From assembly GCA_963747345.1 (NCBI GenBank), contig CAVVFA010000030.1, forward strand, positions 124,001-188,000: a stretch of DNA of 64,000 nt. The letters are read 5' to 3'. This document shows, piece after piece, positions 17,678-25,217 of the stretch. Numbering within the stretch: position 1 is the first letter of the stretch; each line of letters opens with the position of its first letter. The position numbers and the translations under genes were made by a program. A model generated the notes under the pieces. It saw nothing but the letters and a program-made list of their open reading frames with translations, was not told the origin of the DNA and searched no databases. The DNA is from GCA-2746795 sp963747345 (lineage in GTDB: Bacteria; Chloroflexota; Anaerolineae; Promineifilales; Promineifilaceae).

Positions 17678-18121
17678 TCAAACCCCGTTTTTATTTTGCT
17701 GACGGACAAGTTGGGGTAAACGGCCGTTCTCAATATCAGCAATCAGCGTTTTCATATCAGGTAGAATTTCATTGGCCGTAAAACGAATCGCCCAATTGTG
17801 AATATAGGGCGAAACTGCCACAATGTAGATACCTGCATTAAACGCTTCCCACATCTCCATCGCCGTACCCATGCTCATACGAGGCAAATAAGCGATCATC
17901 AAATCTACTTCCTGCACCTTGCGCGTCATGGTATGGAACGTGTTTCGAGCTGTGGTCTCATCGTAATTAACGCTGTTCGGATTCAGCGCCCAGGGGTCAA
18001 TCAAGCCAATTTCTGGCGCATGTTTCTGAAATGCTTCTGTAATTTGAATGCGATATAGTTGACTGTCAATCTGGTCATCACCTCGTTGACCTTGCATGAT
18101 ACCGCCGATAAATACTTTCAT
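17678..18121 (-). CDS. Nucleoside 2-deoxyribosyltransferase-like protein
   Basis: 147 residues with the Rossmann-like NDT fold. The start MKVFIGGIMQGQRGDD forms the nucleotide loop, and VDLMIAYLPRMSMGTAMEMWEAF carries the family Asp, the MGTAxEM strand and the catalytic Glu position. Enzymes of this family cleave or exchange N-glycosidic bonds of deoxynucleosides or nucleotides; the exact substrate is open. RF: monocistronic on the minus strand, directly upstream of tRNA-Arg. One AACGGCCGTT at 17718 encodes ENGRL near the C-terminus. Confidence 0.7.
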   Translation of the reverse strand: MKVFIGGIMQGQRGDDQIDSQLYRIQITEAFQKHAPEIGLIDPWALNPNSVNYDETTARNTFHTMTRKVQEVDLMIAYLPRMSMGTAMEMWEAFNAGIYIVAVSPYIHNWAIRFTANEILPDMKTLIADIENGRLPQLVRQQNKNGV

Positions 18122-18138
18122 CTAAACCTCATTTTACT

Positions 18139-18216
18139 CTCGTTCCATGCTCTGCGTGGAATGAAGTTCCGGACGCTCTGTGTCCCTAGCATAAGGATGC
18201 AGACCAGGGGAACGAG
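18139..18216. repeat. Intergenic foldback CTCGTTCC...GGAACGAG
   Basis: Outer arms CTCGTTCC (18139) and GGAACGAG (18209) are exact complements. Inside are GCTCTGCGTGGAAT and GGACGCTCTGTGTCC, a pattern of short internal hairpins. Belongs to the dispersed mini-repeat class; no coding. Confidence 0.6.
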
Positions 18217-18231
18217 TAATTGGTGTCTTAT

Positions 18232-18263
18232 AAAAAAACGGGCGATGGAATCTCCATCACCCG
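18232..18263 (-). terminator. Rho-independent terminator below the 18310 gene
   Basis: Minus strand CGGGTGATGGA / TCCATCGCCCG stem with a short loop and seven T (plus-strand A run 18232-18238). Confidence 0.85.
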
Positions 18264-18309
18264 CTGCTAGACGTTTCTTCTGTTCCCTGACGGAAACTTA
18301 CACGAGGGA

Positions 18310-18759
18310 CTAATCATCATCCAGGATAGGTTTGATACCCTGGTAGATAGTAGATCCCCCTAAGGTGCGAAGAACCATATCGACCGGTTTCTCAACCCGT
18401 TGTGCAATTTCATGAGCGGACAAGGGTTGATTCGCGTTTGCCAACAGCACACAAAAGACAGCATCCACAAATAATGTTTGTGTGAAGAAGTCTTCTGGTA
18501 ACTCAGCAAAATAGGATTGAATCATATACTGGAAGCCATCTACACGACGGACTTCGCCAGTGGTCGGATCGACCATATCGACTTCGTCGATCTCGCTGTC
18601 TGAATCAGCATCCTGGCCGATGCCTAAACGTGTGAACAGGTACGTTTTCAGGTCAATGTTGGATTCGTTCCACCACTCATAATCAACATAGAACCTTGTA
18701 TCTGCATTTACCCGTTTCAGGGAACTTGATTTTAGTTGGGGGCGCGGATTACTGGACAA
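18310..18759 (-). CDS. Unrecognised protein with possible HTH C-terminus
   Basis: 149 residues, acidic overall, no signal peptide or TM helix. The C-terminal third contains QPLSAHEIAQRVEKPVDMVL, which looks like a winged-helix DNA-recognition pattern. The centre has an acidic loop DADSDSEIDEVDMVDP followed by TTGEVRRVDGFQ. I do not recognise the family. It follows the 525-residue gene at 18775 by 15 bases on the same strand and shares its terminator, so the two are almost certainly one operon and may work together. Confidence 0.7.
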   Translation of the reverse strand: MSSNPRPQLKSSSLKRVNADTRFYVDYEWWNESNIDLKTYLFTRLGIGQDADSDSEIDEVDMVDPTTGEVRRVDGFQYMIQSYFAELPEDFFTQTLFVDAVFCVLLANANQPLSAHEIAQRVEKPVDMVLRTLGGSTIYQGIKPILDDD

Positions 18760-18774
18760 AACAACTCCTTCTGA

Positions 18775-20352
18775 TTATTTCTGCCAACGACTACTGTCAA
18801 AACGCCAATAATGATCCCCAACAGGTTGGAAAGCGGGATTATGTACCAGTTCTGCAAAGACAGGCCCTGGCGGTAGACGTTTTATCATGTTGATGGCGCT
18901 GTATAAAGTTTTGGCGTGGACGGTATGTTGTGGGTTTAGCTCTGCCAATTCCGGGAAAATTTCTGCCAAGAGAGAGGCAATAGAGCGTTGATGTGAAGCG
19001 ATTCGCCGCCAGAGCGCATCAATGGCTGCGACCACGTCCGTGCCTACGATGAGCAAATCATCATAACCACAGGCTACATCCCGGCGCATCAATTCAAATT
19101 TGATGCGGTTATCGGAGACGGTGGCTAAACGTACCCATTCTTTCTGGGGTTTGCGGCGGTCGAAGCCAATTTTTATGGTGTCGGATTCCGCATCTGGTGT
19201 TAAGTGCACAAAACCGCCGATGGGAATTTGGTTGGCATCATACCACGCTTTAAGGCCGTAAATATAACGGCCTTCCTTCACAATCCAGACGGCAATTTCT
19301 TCACCGGTTTGGTCATCTATAAGCACGGCGCGTTGACGGGGTGAATTGCTGAGTGGGAATAATGGTTGTATCCGTGAACTCAATGGCAATGTACCTACAT
19401 ATCGGTGCGGATACATCAGGGTGAACACGACAGATTGAATGCCACTATCTGGTTTGATATCGGACCATTCGTCATCAAGCTCTCGTTCCAGCAACCGCAA
19501 TTGCGAGGTGAGTAAGCCGCGATCATAGTCAATAGGTTCGTAGACCAAGCGTTCAGGGGTGTTCTTGACTTCTTCTGGTTCTAATGCATGAAGGAACCAG
19601 GCAACACGCCCTTTGGGGGCAACTTCGTCGAACCGTTTGTCTTCTAAGAGGGCGTAATTTAAGGAAAAGGCTTGTACGGAAGCATCGACGCTGGGATCCA
19701 TGTCCAGATGTGGCAAAATTTCACTGACGGGCAGCGGGCCACCTTCATACATCTCTAAAATGGCTTGGGAAAGATGTAGATGACCAGCGTTTACATCGGC
19801 CATTAAGGCGATGACAAACCAGCGGCGACCGAGGCGTATAAATTCTTCTCGCTCGCCCATCGCGTCTGCTATTTTTTCTTCGATATGTTTGCCAAATAGT
19901 TCGTACAGGTATTCAACGTTATTTTCACTGATGGTGATGCCCAGATTTTCATCAGCCGAATTGAGTGGATGCTCGATGTCCAGGTCGGCGGCGAACTCGC
20001 GTTGTTTGTTTTTGATGTCTACTTGGATGACGTTGAATTTGCCGTAGCTGGGATTGAAGCCTTCACGAACGGCCGTTACTTGACCATGCGCAAAATTTAT
20101 GACGGGAAATACGAGTTGATCACCAGCTTCATAACTCTTTTTGGGCTGATAGATGATACGGTCAGCTAACAGCCGTTCGATGCGGGTATTCTCTTCTGCC
20201 AGACGATGGGCAATGATGACAAGCGCAATTTGCTCGATGGTTTGCGGTTTTTCCACCTCGAGAAAATGGTTGTATATCTGTTCGATGTCTGAGTCGGTTA
20301 TTTTGAATTCGGACCCCCAAAAGTCCGGTCTTTGTGTTTGGGGTTGTATCAC
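18775..20352 (-). CDS. Large unrecognised cytoplasmic protein
   Basis: 525 residues with no signal peptide, no TM helix and no catalytic motif that I know. The first 80 residues are helical and HTH-like (TIEQIALVIIAHRLAEEN). A beta-rich stretch follows, about 90-150 (AGDQLVFPVINFAHGQVTAV). Later segments alternate alpha and beta, including FVHLTPDAESDTIKIGFDRR. It is the first gene of a two-gene operon with the small protein at 18310. The start ATG at 20352 follows TAACAGGAG-like purine-rich DNA. Possibly regulatory or nucleic-acid binding, but this is only a guess. Confidence 0.65.
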   Translation of the reverse strand: MIQPQTQRPDFWGSEFKITDSDIEQIYNHFLEVEKPQTIEQIALVIIAHRLAEENTRIERLLADRIIYQPKKSYEAGDQLVFPVINFAHGQVTAVREGFNPSYGKFNVIQVDIKNKQREFAADLDIEHPLNSADENLGITISENNVEYLYELFGKHIEEKIADAMGEREEFIRLGRRWFVIALMADVNAGHLHLSQAILEMYEGGPLPVSEILPHLDMDPSVDASVQAFSLNYALLEDKRFDEVAPKGRVAWFLHALEPEEVKNTPERLVYEPIDYDRGLLTSQLRLLERELDDEWSDIKPDSGIQSVVFTLMYPHRYVGTLPLSSRIQPLFPLSNSPRQRAVLIDDQTGEEIAVWIVKEGRYIYGLKAWYDANQIPIGGFVHLTPDAESDTIKIGFDRRKPQKEWVRLATVSDNRIKFELMRRDVACGYDDLLIVGTDVVAAIDALWRRIASHQRSIASLLAEIFPELAELNPQHTVHAKTLYSAINMIKRLPPGPVFAELVHNPAFQPVGDHYWRFDSSRWQK

Positions 20353-20554
20353 AGCTAACTCCTGTTATAGGGGAGGGTATAAAGTTTTCAAGACAAGAAT
20401 TATACCAAGTATAGGATTCGTTGCCACAAAGTTTGTCCAGACGTTTGTGGCCTTTATGGGGGGGACACATAATGCTGGCATAGAGACAAAGGAAGGAAGG
20501 CATAAAAAAGCCCCTTTGCCACGCGGCTGCGTTGCCTATGTGTAATGGAGGATT

Positions 20555-22006
20555 TTAGGGGAAGATTTGTGAAAGCCAGAGCGTGCCATCAATGGGAACG
20601 CCATTGATGCGTACATCCCAGTGGAGGTGTGCGCCGCTGGAAAGACCGGTATTGCCGCCTAGCCCAAGTTGTTGTCCCGCTACTACCTTATCGCCAACCG
20701 CGACGCTGAGTTCGGAAAAATGGAAATAGGCAGTCATCACACCCCGTCCATGATCTAAAATAACGGTGTTGCCGCGCAGTTCTAAGGGGCCACTGAAGAC
20801 CACGGTTCCTACGGCGGGGGCGAGAATGGGGGTGCCGATGCCGCCTGCAAAATCTATGCCGGTGTGGAAAATGTCAAGAGGGCCTTCATTGTAAGAACGG
20901 GCATCGCCATAAGCTGCGCTGACGATGGTGGTGGTAACGGGGTATTGGAAGACACCATCCCACTGTTGTTCTGGCGTAAATTGAGTGTAGATGGTGTCCA
21001 GGAAGATGTCTTCGTTGGCGCGGATTTCTGGCGCTAATAAATAGGAAAGTTCTTCGGGAATGGTGATGTATTGGGTGCCGTATTCGCGTGGTTCAACGGT
21101 GACGGCTTGGGTGAAGGGTCGCCACGGCCGTTTTCCAGCACCAGCTAGTTCCAAAGGATAAAGTCCGGGGGCGGCGAAGGCATCTAGCCCCACCAGGGCG
21201 ACAAAGCCCTCTTCGTAGGGGGCAAAGTGTAAGTTTTGGTCGCCAAATTTGCCCGTCGGTTCGCCATCAAGTAAATTGTCTACATAGATGGAAAAGGCGG
21301 AGCCAGGTTGAATGGGGAACGGGCTTACGCGGATGTCTGTCCATTCGCCGGGTAAGGGGTGGTAGGTTTCTTCGCTGGGGATGCGTAATCGTTGGCCGGG
21401 AAAAACGGCCGTTTCTCCATCGAGTCCATTTTCTTTGGCTAAGGCGGCGGGCGTCAGCTTGTTTTGCGTGGCGATCATCCACAGCGTCTCGCCTGGGGCG
21501 ACAACATGGGGTGTTCCCGTAAGCAGTTGGGGGGTGGGGGAACCGGTGTGGCTGGTGATGGAGATGGTTTGCCCCACGACCAAATCCCGTTGGGGATTGA
21601 TGAGATGATTGGCGTTGGCCAGGGTAACGGCCGTTGTGCCAAATGTTTCACCCAAGCCGTCCAAAGAATCTCCCGCCTGTACCGTATATAAACCAGGGAT
21701 AGCGTCTCCGGCCAAGCCCGGAATGATGAGCGCTTGCCCAATGGATAAGATGGCATCCGGAGCCAGCCCATTCGCGGCCAAAATGGCATCCACTGTCACG
21801 TCATAAGTGGTAGCAATAATCGTCAGATTCTCGCCTTCTTGAATGGCATGGACATAGGGAATGACGGGTTCCGTGACGGGACTTTCAGGCGTCGGCTCTG
21901 GAGTTGGCTCGGTTTGCGCCCAGGCGGTAAAGGGCAGCAGGCAAAAAGAAAGCAGCAGAGCCGCTATAATACCACCTGCTCGCTGCCAGTGTGTTGTGTG
22001 TCGCAA
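20555..22006 (-). CDS. Secreted LysM / M23 peptidoglycan endopeptidase
   Basis: 483 residues. A signal peptide is seen (hydrophobic stretch IIAALLLSFCLLPFTAWAQ), then a TPEP linker. Three LysM repeats follow (about 50-95, 105-150, 165-210), each starting with a Y/HxVxxGE(S/T/N)L pattern. The C-terminal M23 domain has HTGIDFAGGIGTPILAP (zinc His and Asp), ILDHGRGVMTAYFH and AHLHWDVRING (HxH). It should bind and cut peptidoglycan in the wall zone, or act as an amidase activator if inactive. The start overlaps the end of the DUF192 gene by 43 bases. Two AACGGCCGTT copies lie in the LysM part. Confidence 0.9.
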   Translation of the reverse strand: MRHTTHWQRAGGIIAALLLSFCLLPFTAWAQTEPTPEPTPESPVTEPVIPYVHAIQEGENLTIIATTYDVTVDAILAANGLAPDAILSIGQALIIPGLAGDAIPGLYTVQAGDSLDGLGETFGTTAVTLANANHLINPQRDLVVGQTISITSHTGSPTPQLLTGTPHVVAPGETLWMIATQNKLTPAALAKENGLDGETAVFPGQRLRIPSEETYHPLPGEWTDIRVSPFPIQPGSAFSIYVDNLLDGEPTGKFGDQNLHFAPYEEGFVALVGLDAFAAPGLYPLELAGAGKRPWRPFTQAVTVEPREYGTQYITIPEELSYLLAPEIRANEDIFLDTIYTQFTPEQQWDGVFQYPVTTTIVSAAYGDARSYNEGPLDIFHTGIDFAGGIGTPILAPAVGTVVFSGPLELRGNTVILDHGRGVMTAYFHFSELSVAVGDKVVAGQQLGLGGNTGLSSGAHLHWDVRINGVPIDGTLWLSQIFP

Positions 22007-22389
22007 GAGATTACGTGTCCTTCTTTATAAATTCGAGGTGATCGCCAATGGTTACCGTCGTCTAATAAGGATGGGTGTAATTCGATGACGTAGCGGGCGG
22101 GCGCTTGCGGTGTGTACGAGAGCCGCCACGGCTTTGCCAGCACTTTGTCGACAACTTCGCCCGCATCATTGACCCAGATTACGCCTAAATCAAAGGAAAC
22201 AAACAGCATATGGATGGCGGTGCTGACGCGGCTATCTTTTTTCTCCACCAAGACAAGTCCATCAGACTCAGCCAGGTGACGACGGAAGGTGAAGCCTCGC
22301 AATTTGCTGCCGAAGCCATCACACCATTTTGCGGCGGTTAAGAGAGAACGGCCGTTTTCCACATGAATAATTTGACGATTTGTACTCAT
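21964..22389 (-). CDS. DUF192 family protein
   Basis: 141 residues from ATG 22389 (MSTNRQIIHVENG); an upstream alternative start at 22434 encodes no conserved residues. The DUF192 core is visible: KLRGFTFRRHLAESDGLVLV, then the strand with THIHMLFVSFDLGVIWVND (typical I(H/W)M.F..F.I..I) and the PA(R)YVIEL near residue 115. The function of the family is not established. It has no signal peptide here although many relatives do. It overlaps the LysM/M23 gene, suggesting coupling. Confidence 0.8.
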   Translation of the reverse strand: MSTNRQIIHVENGRSLLTAAKWCDGFGSKLRGFTFRRHLAESDGLVLVEKKDSRVSTAIHMLFVSFDLGVIWVNDAGEVVDKVLAKPWRLSYTPQAPARYVIELHPSLLDDGNHWRSPRIYKEGHVISCDTQHTGSEQVVL

Positions 22390-22557
22390 AACAAAAGAAG
22401 TATAGACAAACTCAGCCCTCTGGCAAACCCACATACCGCTTTCCGCTATTTATTTGCCGTCCTCTAATTTTGGGCAAGATAAACAGGAATCGAAGCGAAT
22501 TGCAATTGAATGGGTTACAATAATTGAAATTCATGCAGAATTGAAAGGAGAATCATA

Positions 22558-23412
22558 ATGAGTAAAGCAAAAGTGGCCGTTGTGGTAGATAGCACAGCGT
22601 ATATTCCCCAGGCACTCGTTGAACAATATAATATTCACGTCATCCCCCTTCTCGTCAACTGGTCTGGAGAAAGTTTGCGCGACAATGTAGACATCACCCC
22701 AGACCAATTTTACGCACGTCTTGAAACGGCGAAAGAGATGCCCTCCACCTCCCAGCCTTCAGCGGGCGAGTTTTATGATTTATACGCAAAAGTGGCAGAA
22801 GAAGCAGATAGCATTGTTTCCATCCACATCTCATCTGAATTGAGTGGCACGATAGCCTCTGCGCACGCCGCCGCTAAATTGATGGGCGATTTCCCCATCG
22901 AAATTGTTGATTCTCTTTCCACTTCAATGGGATTGGGCTACATGGCCTTAGCGGCCGCGCGTGCGGTTGAAAATGGGGCAGATTTGCAAGAAGTGGCTGA
23001 GGCTGCCCGCGTGCTGGTTCCCAAAGCACGTCTTGTTTTTGTGGTAGATACCTTAGAATTCTTGCATCGGGGTGGTCGTATTGGCGGGGCTTCTCGTCTA
23101 TTCGGTTCCATGTTGTCTATTAAGCCGATCCTGGAGTTAAAAGACGGTAAAATTGAACCATTAGATAAAGTGCGGACGAAGAAAAAAGCGATGAAACGAT
23201 TGCTGGACATTGCCATGGAAGAATGTGCAGGCAAGAGCAAGGTGTATGCGGCCGTAGCCAATGCGAGTGCGCCGCAAGAGGCACAATCTTTCGCAGATGA
23301 ACTGCAAAAACAGCTTAATCCCGCAGAATTATATATTGTTGATTTAAGTCCTGTTATTGGCACACACACCGGCCCCGGTTTAGTCGGGATGGCCTGGATT
23401 GCTGAAGATTAG
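22558..23412 (+). CDS. DegV family fatty-acid binding protein
   Basis: 284 residues, two-domain DegV fold that binds a fatty acid. In Firmicutes such proteins (FakB) present the fatty acid to the kinase FakA. Visible: VVVDSTAYIP at the start, MPSTSQPSAGEF (lipid head-group loop), ISSELSGTIASA, IVDSLSTSMGLGYM and the RGGRIGGASRLFGSML segment. The start ATG has AAAGGAG upstream. No fakA-like partner is in this window. A strong stem-loop follows the stop. Confidence 0.9.
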   Translation: MSKAKVAVVVDSTAYIPQALVEQYNIHVIPLLVNWSGESLRDNVDITPDQFYARLETAKEMPSTSQPSAGEFYDLYAKVAEEADSIVSIHISSELSGTIASAHAAAKLMGDFPIEIVDSLSTSMGLGYMALAAARAVENGADLQEVAEAARVLVPKARLVFVVDTLEFLHRGGRIGGASRLFGSMLSIKPILELKDGKIEPLDKVRTKKKAMKRLLDIAMEECAGKSKVYAAVANASAPQEAQSFADELQKQLNPAELYIVDLSPVIGTHTGPGLVGMAWIAED

Positions 23413-23429
23413 CTAAATTATCATGCTTT

Positions 23430-23459
23430 GGGGCAGGGTCTGCATTCAGACTCTGCCCC
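23430..23459 (+). terminator. Stem-loop after degV
   Basis: GGGGCAGGGTCTG pairs with CAGACTCTGCCCC (one G-U-like mismatch), loop of four bases, no strong T-run. Probable transcript end between degV and the prfA promoter. Confidence 0.6.
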
Positions 23460-23482
23460 TGATTAACTCCTCTTAACCTTTC

Positions 23483-23511
23483 TTGACGGTCTCCCCTGTC
23501 ACACATACAAT
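23483..23511 (+). promoter_or_regulatory. Promoter for prfA
   Basis: TTGACG at 23483-23488 and TACAAT at 23506-23511, spacer 17. The leader to prfA is about 70 bases. Confidence 0.65.
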
Positions 23512-23587
23512 CCAAATTCTCATTTAAGTAAAGACACTGAGGAGCGCGCCACTTGTATTGTGTGTTGCGCCTAGATGGTAAAAAACT

Positions 23588-24658
23588 ATGTTAGAAAAAA
23601 TTGCTCAAGTTGTAACCCGTTACGAACAAATTGAGATGCAAATGGCAGATCCGCTTATTACTGCGGATTACAACAAATTGAATGAATTGGCTCAGGAACG
23701 CTCAGATATGCAGTTAGTAGTTGATGCGTATCGGCTTTACGAGCAGAAGCAGCAAGAATTGGTTGATGCCAAAGAAATGCAGGCGATGGAAAACGATCCT
23801 GATATGAAGGCAATGGTTAATCAGGAAATTTCTGACTTAACCACTGAACTTGAGAATCTTGAGCAAAGGATGCGTAAACTGCTTGTTCCCAAAGACCCAC
23901 GGGACGATAGAAACGTCTACATTGAAATTCGGGCGGGAACGGGCGGTGATGAAGCGGGTATTTTTGCGGGCGATTTGCTGCGTATGTATACCCGTTATGC
24001 TGAAGGGCAAGGCTGGAAGCCGCAGTTGTTGGATGAAAATCGGACGGGTGTCGGTGGTTATAAAGAGGTGGTTTTGGGCGTTAAAGGCAAGGGGGCCTTT
24101 TCGCGCATGAAGTTTGAAAGCGGAGTCCATCGCGTGCAACGGGTTCCGCAGACGGAGTCTCAGGGGCGTATTCATACCAGCGCAGCTACTGTGGCGGTGA
24201 TGCCGGAGATTGATGAGGTGGAAATTACGCTGGATGAAAATGATTTGGAAATTACGGCGACGTTTTCGGCGGGACCTGGCGGGCAGCATATGCAAAAGAA
24301 TGCTACGGCCGCCCGTATTGTGCATAAACCTAGCGGTCTTGCGGTGAAAATTCAGTCGGAACGGAGCCTGACGCAGAATAAGCGGCTGGGTATGGCGATT
24401 ATTCAAGCCCGTTTGCAAGAGATGGAAGAAGACAAGCAAAATGCGTCGCTATCTGCTGACCGGAAGTCGCAGGTGGGCAGTGGGGATCGCTCTGAAAAAA
24501 TCCGCACGTACAATTACCCGCAAAGCCGGGTGACGGATCATCGGGTTGGGTATTCTAGTTATAATTTAACGGCCGTTATGGACGGCGACCTCGATCCCTT
24601 CATTGATAGATTAATCATGGCTGACGAAGCTGAAAAATTGGCAGCCGCTGAAGGCTAG
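23588..24658 (+). CDS. prfA: Peptide chain release factor 1
   Basis: Recognises UAA and UAG and triggers peptide release. 356 residues, standard length. The codon-reading PxT motif appears as PQT in VPQTESQGRIHTSA (about residue 187) and the catalytic GGQ in SAGPGGQHMQKN (about 233). N-terminal domain helical. The usual companion prmC methyltransferase is not next to it; a MaoC-like gene follows after two bases. AACGGCCGTT at 24570 encodes LTAV near the C-terminus. Confidence 0.97.
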   Translation: MLEKIAQVVTRYEQIEMQMADPLITADYNKLNELAQERSDMQLVVDAYRLYEQKQQELVDAKEMQAMENDPDMKAMVNQEISDLTTELENLEQRMRKLLVPKDPRDDRNVYIEIRAGTGGDEAGIFAGDLLRMYTRYAEGQGWKPQLLDENRTGVGGYKEVVLGVKGKGAFSRMKFESGVHRVQRVPQTESQGRIHTSAATVAVMPEIDEVEITLDENDLEITATFSAGPGGQHMQKNATAARIVHKPSGLAVKIQSERSLTQNKRLGMAIIQARLQEMEEDKQNASLSADRKSQVGSGDRSEKIRTYNYPQSRVTDHRVGYSSYNLTAVMDGDLDPFIDRLIMADEAEKLAAAEG

Positions 24659-24660
24659 GA

Positions 24661-25134
24661 ATGCGCATGACTGAAAAACCGATCTACCAACCTCGCGGGA
24701 TGTACTACGAAGAATTTGAAATCGGCCAGAAAATGGCGACGGCCAGCCGCACCATTACCGAAACTGATGTGGTTAACTTTGCGGGGTTGTCTGGTGATTT
24801 CAATGCGATTCATATGGATGCTGTTCATGCGGCTCAAGATACTTTTGAAAAACGAGTGGCGCATGGCATGTTGGTGCAGTCGATTGCCACGGGTTTGGCT
24901 GTGCAATCAGGCATTATTGAAGGCACTACCTTAGCCTTCCGGGAATTGACCTGCAAATTTAGCCTGCCTATCTTTTTTGGCGATACCATCCGCGTTCAAA
25001 TTGAAATCATAGATAAGAAATTCTTTCGTCGTTTAGGCGGCGGGAACATAACGATGAAGTACAGCGTTCTAAACCAGGAAGACAAGGTTGTCCAACGTGG
25101 CGATTGGGTTATGTTGGTTAAAAGCAAAGAATGA
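24661..25134 (+). CDS. MaoC-like (R)-specific hydratase / hot-dog protein
   Basis: 157 residues, single hot-dog domain. The hydratase motif is clear: FAGLSGDFNAIHMD (catalytic Asp and His of the DxxxxH pattern) followed by AHGMLV. Likely hydrates an enoyl-CoA or acts in acyl-thioester turnover; the chain length is unknown. It starts two bases after prfA (ATG 24661; ATG 24667 is an equally possible start), so it is probably co-transcribed with it. Confidence 0.85.
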   Translation: MRMTEKPIYQPRGMYYEEFEIGQKMATASRTITETDVVNFAGLSGDFNAIHMDAVHAAQDTFEKRVAHGMLVQSIATGLAVQSGIIEGTTLAFRELTCKFSLPIFFGDTIRVQIEIIDKKFFRRLGGGNITMKYSVLNQEDKVVQRGDWVMLVKSKE

Positions 25135-25138
25135 TTTT

Positions 25139-25200
25139 TAACGCAAAGAGCGCAAAGAACGCAAAGAGGATTTAAGAATTCGCGTTCGTCCGCGTACATC
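25139..25200. repeat. ACGCAAAGAG-type intergenic repeat
   Basis: Three near-copies of AACGCAAAGA(G/A) (25140-25168) and then GCGTTCGTCCGCG. Related fragments occur at 28740 (TTACGCAAAGAAAAC), 17435 (ACGCAGAAACGCGGAG) and 6005. No gene seen in the gap. Confidence 0.5.
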
Positions 25201-25217
25201 AGCGTTCCAAGGATAAG

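Noticed and set aside
24661..25134. prmC methyltransferase expected after prfA
   Set aside because: The protein has the MaoC hot-dog motif GDFNAIH and no SAM-binding or NPPY motif.
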